Program-made: the position numbers and the translations under genes
Shown: positions 58,881 to 64,000 of the stretch, one piece after another
Numbering within the stretch: position 1 is the stretch's first letter
Layout: each line of letters opens with the position of its first letter
NCBI RefSeq assembly: GCF_020165985.1
Contig: NZ_JAIUKZ010000008.1
Span: forward strand, 1 to 64,000
Source: Bacillus sp. RAR_GA_16
Lineage (GTDB): Bacteria > Bacillota > Bacilli > Bacillales > Guptibacillaceae
DNA length: 64,000 nucleotides
Direction: 5' to 3'
Notes under the pieces: model-generated
The model's input: only the letters and a program-made list of their open reading frames with translations
The model's database searches: none
What the model was told of the DNA's origin: nothing

Positions 58881-59895
58881 ATGACAACGACCTTAACAAA
58901 CTCTCAGAGAGATGAATTATTTCAAGAGCTAACAAAAGACCAACAATTTTATGTGATGAATATACTTAAACGGGGTAAAAAAACGGTTTTTGCAAATGTG
59001 ATTGCTAAAAGTAAAGGAAGAATGATTCCAAGTGGTGCAACTGATGAAGAAATTGGAATGTTGCTCGATGATTGGATTCTTAGAGGATTACCTGGATGCA
59101 GGTGCTGTATCAGAAGATATAAAATGCGAATGTGGACGTGCATTACGCTATCAGTATATCGTTCGCCATGTGAAAACAGGTGAAGTGCGTCGTTTTGGAA
59201 TTAATCATTTCGAAGAGCACACAGGCTTACCCGCGACCATTGTAAAAGAAGTTGTACAAGGTTTCACGAAAATTGATTATGAGTTAGACGAACTCTTATT
59301 AAAAAAGCAAAACAGCGCCATAACTTATACTATCCCTGAAGGTTTGAACCTACCAACAGATATTGAAGAGCCACTTTCCTTACAACTTCCGCTACTTGAT
59401 CGACAAGAAAAACGGTTAAGTCGTTTAATTAGGGATTATCGTGAAGAAAAAGAAGCTCTCCAAAGAGGTAGCAATAAATTAAAGGCTACAGATATCCTGC
59501 TAAGGAAAAAAGAAGACGTAACAGCTATAGAAGAGTTACCTAAAGAGGAATTACAAGGCTCATTTGATTTGTTCGCCGAAGAACCTCAAGAACCTTTACC
59601 AGAAAAAACAATCAATAAACCAAAAGAAACCTATTTTGTAGGAGACCTTTCGTTCACAGTCCAGGAAGCGGTTGACGGGTATATTCAACAAGGTACAGAG
59701 AGCGCCTTGTTGATTTGTGAGCTCCTAATCAAAGAAGGAAAAATTCAAGATAAGCGCTACTCGACAAAGAAACCAAAAGTTTATTATTCAGTTTGCACGT
59801 ATCTCGATTCTTTTGTTGCATCAGGATCCATGTCTGTTGAGCTACTCGGACGGGAAGATCGCATCTATCGATTAAAAAGCGGACAATCATCCTGA
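58881..59895 (+). pseudogene. DUF3895-like protein with Cys-rich zinc-ribbon-like centre, frame broken once
   Basis: Two overlapping frames form one 337-residue protein. The first frame is 58881 onward: DQQFYVMNILKRGKKTVFANVIAKSKG. The second holds DYLDAGAVSEDIKCECGRALRYQYIVRH, GINHFEEHTGL, and the C-terminal LSFTVQEAVDGYIQQGTESALLICELLIKEGKIQDKRYSTKKPKVYYSVCTYLDSF, resembling DUF3895. Removing one T from GATTC at 59075-59079 restores GATC and continuity (DDWILEDYLDAG). The CEC pair and downstream His/Cys could bind a metal. The function is unknown. Confidence 0.75.
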
Positions 59896-59919
59896 CATTT
59901 CTTAATTATCAGAAAAACA

Positions 59920-59948
59920 TTGACAATTAATTTTACGAGGTCTATAAT
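59920..59948 (+). promoter_or_regulatory. SigA promoter before the S-box
   Basis: TTGACA (59920-59925) and TATAAT (59943-59948) are perfect consensus with 17-base spacing. Confidence 0.9.
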
Positions 59949-59977
59949 TTCAACCATGTTAAAAAATTAAATCAAGA

Positions 59978-60087
59978 CTCTTATCAAGAGCGGCGGAGGG
60001 AATAGGCCCTATGATGCCCGGCAACCTTTCAACTACAGTTGAAGCTGGTGCCAAATCCTACAGATGATGTCATCTGGAAGATAAGAG
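59978..60087 (+). ncRNA. SAM-I riboswitch (S-box)
   Basis: P1 arms are CTCTTATC (59978-59985) and GATAAGAG (60080-60087). Between them lie AGAGCGGCGGAGGGA, the conserved kink-turn and the core GATGCCCGGCAACC, then GGTGCCAAATCC and the P4 arm. The order matches S-box leaders of Bacillus methionine genes. Confidence 0.97.
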
Positions 60088-60102
60088 GAGGATACTGTTC
60101 GC

Positions 60103-60138
60103 AATCCCTCTTCTTATTTTTAGGAAGAGGGATTTTTT
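60103..60138 (+). terminator. Terminator of the S-box
   Basis: AATCCCTCTTC (60103-60113) pairs with GAAGAGGGATT (60124-60134) before a T run. The P1 3' strand with its GGAGG can pair with CCCTCTTCTTAT instead, as the antiterminator when SAM is absent. Confidence 0.92.
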
Positions 60139-60167
60139 ATTTTACAGAGAATAAGGAGCTGGTACAC

Positions 60168-61217
60168 ATGAAAAGAACACTCGAACAACGCTTGCAAGAG
60201 GGCACGGTTATTTGCGGGGAAGGTTATCTGTTTGAATTGGAACGACGTGGTTATCTCCAAGCTGGATCATTCGTGCCAGAAGTTGCCCTAGATAATCCAG
60301 AAGCTCTGAAACAAACCTATCGTGATTATATGCTTGCAGGCTCTGATGTTGTGCTTGCTTTTACGTATAATGGCCATCGAGAGAAAATGAGAATCATTGG
60401 AAAAGAAGACTTGCTAGAGCCACTCAACCGGCAAGCGATTCGTCTCGCTAAAGAGGTAGCAAAAGAACATCCTAAAGAAGAAGCACTTGTAGCTGGGAAC
60501 ATATCAAATACGAATTTATTCGATCCTGAAGATGAAAAAAGCAAAGAACAAATACGGTCTATGTTCGCAGAGATGGTGCAATGGAGTAAAGAAGAAGGCG
60601 TTGATTTCATCAATGGGGAAACGTTTTACTATTATGAAGAAGCGAAAATTGCGTTAGAAGAGATTCAAAAACAAGGCCTTCAAGCTGTGATTACATTAGG
60701 ACTGATGAGTGAAAATATACTACGAGACGACTATACGGTTGAGGAAGCTTGCCGGTTATTAGAAGAACAAGGCGCTTTAGTTGTTGGTATGAACTGCTTC
60801 CGAGGACCTGCTACCATGCAGCCATACATCGAGAAAATTAGGCAGTCTGTTACTGGATATGTTGGCGCACTTCCCATTCCTTATCGCACCACAGAAGAAC
60901 ATCCAACATTTTTTAACTTACCTGATGGTGGATGTGCCTGTACATTACCTACAGAGACAACCTTTCCAACATCTCTCGATCCACTTTATTGCAACCGTTA
61001 TGAACTAGCTGAATGGGCAAAAGAAGCCAAAAGCATCGGCGTAAATTATTTTGGACTATGCTGTGGTGCTTCCCCAAGCATGCTTAGAGAAGTAGCTGAA
61101 ACAGTAGGGAGAACAGCAGTGAATTCAATTTACTCTCCAAATATGGAAAAACATTTTCTGTTTGGCTCAGATGACTCGTTAAAGAAAAACAATACGGCAT
61201 ATCGGACAAAAGCATAG
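60168..61217 (+). CDS. Homocysteine S-methyltransferase family protein
   Basis: The 349-residue enzyme is a zinc-dependent methyltransferase of the BHMT/MHT type. Zinc ligands are in GMNCFRGPATM and in the late GLCCGASP (two adjacent Cys). It would make methionine from homocysteine with betaine, S-methylmethionine or a similar donor. ATG 60168 follows ATAAGGAGC. The S-box confirms a methionine-related role and SAM control. Confidence 0.93.
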   Translation: MKRTLEQRLQEGTVICGEGYLFELERRGYLQAGSFVPEVALDNPEALKQTYRDYMLAGSDVVLAFTYNGHREKMRIIGKEDLLEPLNRQAIRLAKEVAKEHPKEEALVAGNISNTNLFDPEDEKSKEQIRSMFAEMVQWSKEEGVDFINGETFYYYEEAKIALEEIQKQGLQAVITLGLMSENILRDDYTVEEACRLLEEQGALVVGMNCFRGPATMQPYIEKIRQSVTGYVGALPIPYRTTEEHPTFFNLPDGGCACTLPTETTFPTSLDPLYCNRYELAEWAKEAKSIGVNYFGLCCGASPSMLREVAETVGRTAVNSIYSPNMEKHFLFGSDDSLKKNNTAYRTKA

Positions 61218-61226
61218 ACTACGTTT

Positions 61227-61256
61227 AAACGGAGAGGATAACCCTCTCCGTTTTCT
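61227..61256 (+). terminator. Rho-independent terminator
   Basis: AAACGGAGAGG (61227-61237) pairs with CCTCTCCGTTT (61243-61253), with T run. Confidence 0.9.
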
Positions 61257-61662
61257 ATTTCAAAGGGTATGTAGCATATTTTGTTGAATTCACGATTTTT
61301 TGCTCATTCGAGTGAGCCCTTCAGTAAAAAAGCCATTTCAAAAAGAGAATAGGCTTATAGTCTATTGGCAATAACGATAGAAACAATGTGAAAATGGCAC
61401 AAAAAAAGAGACTTCTGCATGTAATAAAACATCGAAACATTTTAAGAATGATCCCGCCCGATTTTTTGTAAATCAAGGCTTTTTCGGCAATAAATAATCT
61501 TGTTTTCTATATCTTTAGCGTAAAATTCTTATGAAAATAGTAGCTTCTTTTGTCAAAAAGATCATATTCAAACGGCAGTTGTGTTATTATTTTAAATGTG
61601 TTTGAATATGTGACAGAATGAAATGACACCAAAAAGAACTTGTTTTATAAGCGAGGTAGCCT
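61257..61662. other. Long intergenic region before murB
   Basis: About 400 AT-rich bases hold no gene. The only structure is a perfect 11-bp inverted repeat (CATATTCAAAC at 61563-61573 and GTTTGAATATG at 61600-61610), just upstream of murB. I could not assign a confident promoter. Confidence 0.5.
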
Positions 61663-62587
61663 ATGGATAACCAAAATGTAATTAAAGAACTCCGCTTGAT
61701 TTTGCCAGAAGCGGTATTAAAAATAAATGAACCTTTAAATGCCCACACTTATACAAGGATGGGCGGGTGCGCAGATGTTCTTGTTTTTCCTAACACAATT
61801 GAGGATGCAAGAGCAGCGGTAGAATATGCTTATCAAAAAAGCTATCCTTTAACGATACTCGGTAAAGGGTCGAATGTCATCATTCAAGATGGCGGTATTC
61901 GTGGCATTGTTTTGAACTTATCCTCTTTAAAATCGATTGATCAAAAAGACAAAAAAGTGATTGCTCAAGCAGGCGCTCGCATTATTGATGCATCTGAATT
62001 TGCGCGTGATGGCAAATTAAGCGGTCTTGAGTTTGCTTGTGGCATACCAGGCTCTGTTGGAGGAGCAGTTTATATGAACGCAGGCGCTTACGGTGGAGAA
62101 ATAGCTGATTGTCTCGAGAGTGTTCTCGCTGTAACGAAAGAAGGAAAGTTAATCAAGCTAAGCGCTGATGAACTAGATTTATCTTATCGTCACAGTAACG
62201 TAGAAGAAAAAGGTTTGCTTGTTTTAGAAGCAACCTTCGCTCTAAAAGATGGCGATTATAATGAAATCAAAGCCATCATGGATGACCTTACTGAGAAGCG
62301 CGAAACAAAACAGCCGCTAGAATACCCTTCTTGTGGAAGTGTGTTCAAGCGTCCTCCTGGCCTGTTTGCAGGTAAATTGATTCAGGACTCTGAGCTTCAA
62401 GGCACAAGAATCGGCGGGGCAGAAGTATCTAAAAAGCATGCAGGCTTTATTGTGAATATCGATAATGCCACAGCAACAGACTATTTGGATGTGATTCCAC
62501 CACGTGCAAAGAACGGTAAAGGAAAAGTTTGATGTTGAGCTTGAACGCGAAGTACGCGTTATTGGCGAACCGCCTGAGCAAGCATAA
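61663..62587 (+). pseudogene. murB: UDP-N-acetylenolpyruvoylglucosamine reductase, frame broken near the C-terminus
   Basis: The enzyme makes UDP-N-acetylmuramate for peptidoglycan. The FAD_binding_4 part shows RMGGCADVLVFPNTIEDA and LGKGSNVIIQDGG, then GLEFACGIPGSVGGAVYMNAGAYGGE, SYRHSNVEEKG, and near the end PSCGSVFKRPPGLFAGKLI. The frame stops early at 62532. Removing one T from GATTC at 62493-62497 restores GATC and gives [20 protein letters not shown] and the expected C-terminus ending PPEQA at 62587, 307 residues in all. murB is normally essential, so this break is most likely a sequence error. It sits outside the usual dcw cluster. Confidence 0.92.
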
Positions 62588-62595
62588 CGAAAATC

Positions 62596-62625
62596 CAGCC
62601 ACTCAATTGAGTGGCTGTTTTTTTT
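62596..62625 (+). terminator. Rho-independent terminator of murB
   Basis: The 22-base palindrome at 62596-62617 is perfect (CAGCCACTCA to TGAGTGGCTG) and is followed by a T run. Confidence 0.93.
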
Positions 62626-62753
62626 AATCTATGATAATTAGACAACTTTTGATGATCTTGTGAACAATCAACATCTGCACAATAAGTGCACATTTACCCG
62701 CTAAAGTAGTTTTTGATGGTAAATGAACCCAATCAAAGGAGGATAGGATCTAT

Positions 62754-63338
62754 ATGAAAACAAGAATATTTATTTTAGGTTTAGGGGTAACACTTATTCT
62801 GGCTGCCTGTGCAAACAATAATGAGGACATGAACCCGGAGTCCGGTAATCAACATCCCAAGTCTAACTCCTCAGAAAACTCCGAAAGCCACATGGAAGAA
62901 ATGGAACACTCCGGATCTCCAGAAGTACCAGAAGGGTTAAAAAGGGCCGAAGATCCTACATATCCAGAAGGAAGTAAAGCAATGATTGAAACAGATCATA
63001 TGCCTGGAATGAAAGGAGCAGAAGCAACGATTGCTGGTGCTTTTGAGTCTACTTCCTATGTTGTTTCCTATAAGCCAACGAATGGCGGAGATCCAGTTGA
63101 GAACCATAAATGGGTAATTCACGAGGAACTTAATCAACCTGATAGCCCCCCTTTAAAACCTGGCACGGAAGTAACGCTTGAAGCTTCCCATATGAAAGGA
63201 ATGAAGGGCGCAAAAGCAACCATTGATTCCGCTAACAAAACGACGGTCTATATGATCGATTATAAGCCAACAACAGGAGGCGAGGAGGTAACCAATCATA
63301 AATGGGTAACGGAAGAAGAATTATCTCCTATTGAATAA
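62754..63338 (+). CDS. YdhK-like lipoprotein with two DUF1541 repeats
   Basis: The 194-residue lipoprotein has a signal peptide with lipobox LAAC. A Glu/Ser-rich linker containing MEEMEHS leads to two DUF1541-type repeats with DHMPGMKGAEATI and SHMKGMKGAKATI, each ending in NHKWV-type stretches. The Met/His pairs suggest copper or another metal, an inference only. Similar genes sit near copper or stress genes in Bacillaceae. AAAGGAGG precedes ATG 62754. Confidence 0.9.
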   Translation: MKTRIFILGLGVTLILAACANNNEDMNPESGNQHPKSNSSENSESHMEEMEHSGSPEVPEGLKRAEDPTYPEGSKAMIETDHMPGMKGAEATIAGAFESTSYVVSYKPTNGGDPVENHKWVIHEELNQPDSPPLKPGTEVTLEASHMKGMKGAKATIDSANKTTVYMIDYKPTTGGEEVTNHKWVTEEELSPIE

Positions 63339-63399
63339 TGACGTTTCTAAAAAGCTGCATATTAGCGACTAAATAAGATGATATAAAGGATGAAATGCT

Positions 63400-64000
63400 G
63401 TGAAGAAACACTGGATGATCATTTTTGCTGCAATGCTTTTTATTCTTTCAGGATGTCAGGAAGAAAACTCAGTAAAAAGCAATGATGCAGTTAAGGAAAA
63501 GCAAAAGAATGAAAAAGAAACGGTATTATCAGAATCAAGCTTTTTCAAACCGACTTCACGAAAGGAAATCAATCATGTTCATGGAATCGGATATCCAGGC
63601 AATCAAGAAGAATTATTCGTGGCGACTCATGTTGGACCGCTTATCTATCTTGATGGAACCTGGTATGAAGCTAAAGCAAACAACAATGACTATATGGGCT
63701 TTCAGGCAGTGTCTGATGGTTTTTATAGTAGTGGACACCCTGGTGAAGGATCTGATTTACCAAATCCGCTTGGTTTAATTAAAAGTACGGACCGAGGAAA
63801 AACGTTGGAGCAGCTAGGTTTTCAAGGTGAATCTGATTTTCACTATTTAGCGGTTGGCTATGAAACGCACAGCATTTATGCTGTCAATCAACAGAAAAAC
63901 AGCAAAATGGAGATAGGGGTTTATTATAGTGAGGATGCAAGTGAATGGAATCAAGTGCAACTAAAGGGGACTCCGGATCAAATCAATGGGATATTTGCTC
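63400..64000 (+). CDS. Lipoprotein, beta-propeller glycosylhydrolase-like (partial)
   Basis: A frame opens with GTG 63400 after AAAGGATG and continues past the right end, giving about 200 residues. The signal peptide ends in FILSGC. The visible part has NHVHGIGYPGNQEELFVATHVGP and LGLIKSTDRGKTLEQLGFQGE, which resemble BNR/sialidase-like propellers (F510_1955 type). It is next to the YdhK-like gene and may be co-expressed with it. Confidence 0.8.
   Translation, partial: MKKHWMIIFAAMLFILSGCQEENSVKSNDAVKEKQKNEKETVLSESSFFKPTSRKEINHVHGIGYPGNQEELFVATHVGPLIYLDGTWYEAKANNNDYMGFQAVSDGFYSSGHPGEGSDLPNPLGLIKSTDRGKTLEQLGFQGESDFHYLAVGYETHSIYAVNQQKNSKMEIGVYYSEDASEWNQVQLKGTPDQINGIFA

Noticed and set aside
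60039-60167. N-terminal extension of the homocysteine methyltransferase
   Set aside because: It lies in the S-box and terminator. ATG 60168 has a proper ribosome binding site.

Overview
The window looks like a chromosomal segment from a low-GC Gram-positive bacterium of the family Bacillaceae. The signs are strong AAGGAGG ribosome binding sites, frequent TTG and GTG starts, a guanine riboswitch before xpt-pbuX, an S-box (SAM-I) riboswitch, Fur-type boxes, a sigma-54 (SigL) activator with a matching promoter, and a Bacillus-type PEP carboxylase and flotillin. The genus cannot be fixed from the sequence. No IS element, prophage, tRNA, rRNA or CRISPR array was seen. Nearly all genes lie on the + strand.

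Layout. 0.4-8.1 kb: PEP carboxylase, a secreted CAP-domain lipoprotein, an acyl-CoA dehydrogenase with a two-subunit MaoC-type hydratase, and flotillin. 8.2-12.3 kb: a GlcD-type FAD 2-hydroxyacid oxidase, a PAS/AAA+ sigma-54 activator and a PanE-like 2-ketoacid reductase. 12.6-23.8 kb: one long operon behind a textbook -24/-12 promoter, with acyl-CoA dehydrogenase, fused TRAP permease, TAXI binding protein, acyl-CoA ligase, 3-hydroxyacyl-CoA dehydrogenase, enoyl-CoA hydratase, thioesterase, a second 3-hydroxyacyl-CoA dehydrogenase, a second acyl-CoA dehydrogenase and a thiolase. It reads as uptake, activation and complete beta-oxidation of one carboxylic acid. 25.2-35.3 kb: a Fur-controlled NRPS-independent siderophore operon in rhbABCDEF order (schizokinen/rhizobactin type) with an extra acetyltransferase and a hydrolase. 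35.3-37.2 kb: aldo/keto reductase, an OsmC-family gene with an in-frame UGA, and a YrhK-like membrane protein. 37.3-48.2 kb: a LysR regulator, malate synthase G, a GntR regulator, glycolate oxidase subunits E, F and D, a FAH-family enzyme and a lactate/glycolate permease, which together convert glycolate to malate. 48.2-53.7 kb: xanthine permease and xpt under a guanine riboswitch, a luciferase-like monooxygenase and a second lactate permease. 53.8-64 kb: small unknown proteins, a CPBP protease, RlmN, a secreted metallophosphoesterase, a DUF-type protein, an S-box-controlled homocysteine methyltransferase, murB, and two lipoproteins.

Two observations stand out. First, six genes (murB and malate synthase G among them) carry seven frame breaks, and every one is repaired by removing one base from GAATC or GATTC to restore GATC. 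This points to a systematic sequence error at a modified GATC motif, or else to a very peculiar mutation signature. Second, the OsmC-family gene at 36338-36802 has UGA exactly where the family has its peroxidatic cysteine. An 8-bp GC-rich hairpin lies at the right distance downstream for a bacterial SECIS element, so it is a candidate selenoprotein not explained by the GATC error class.
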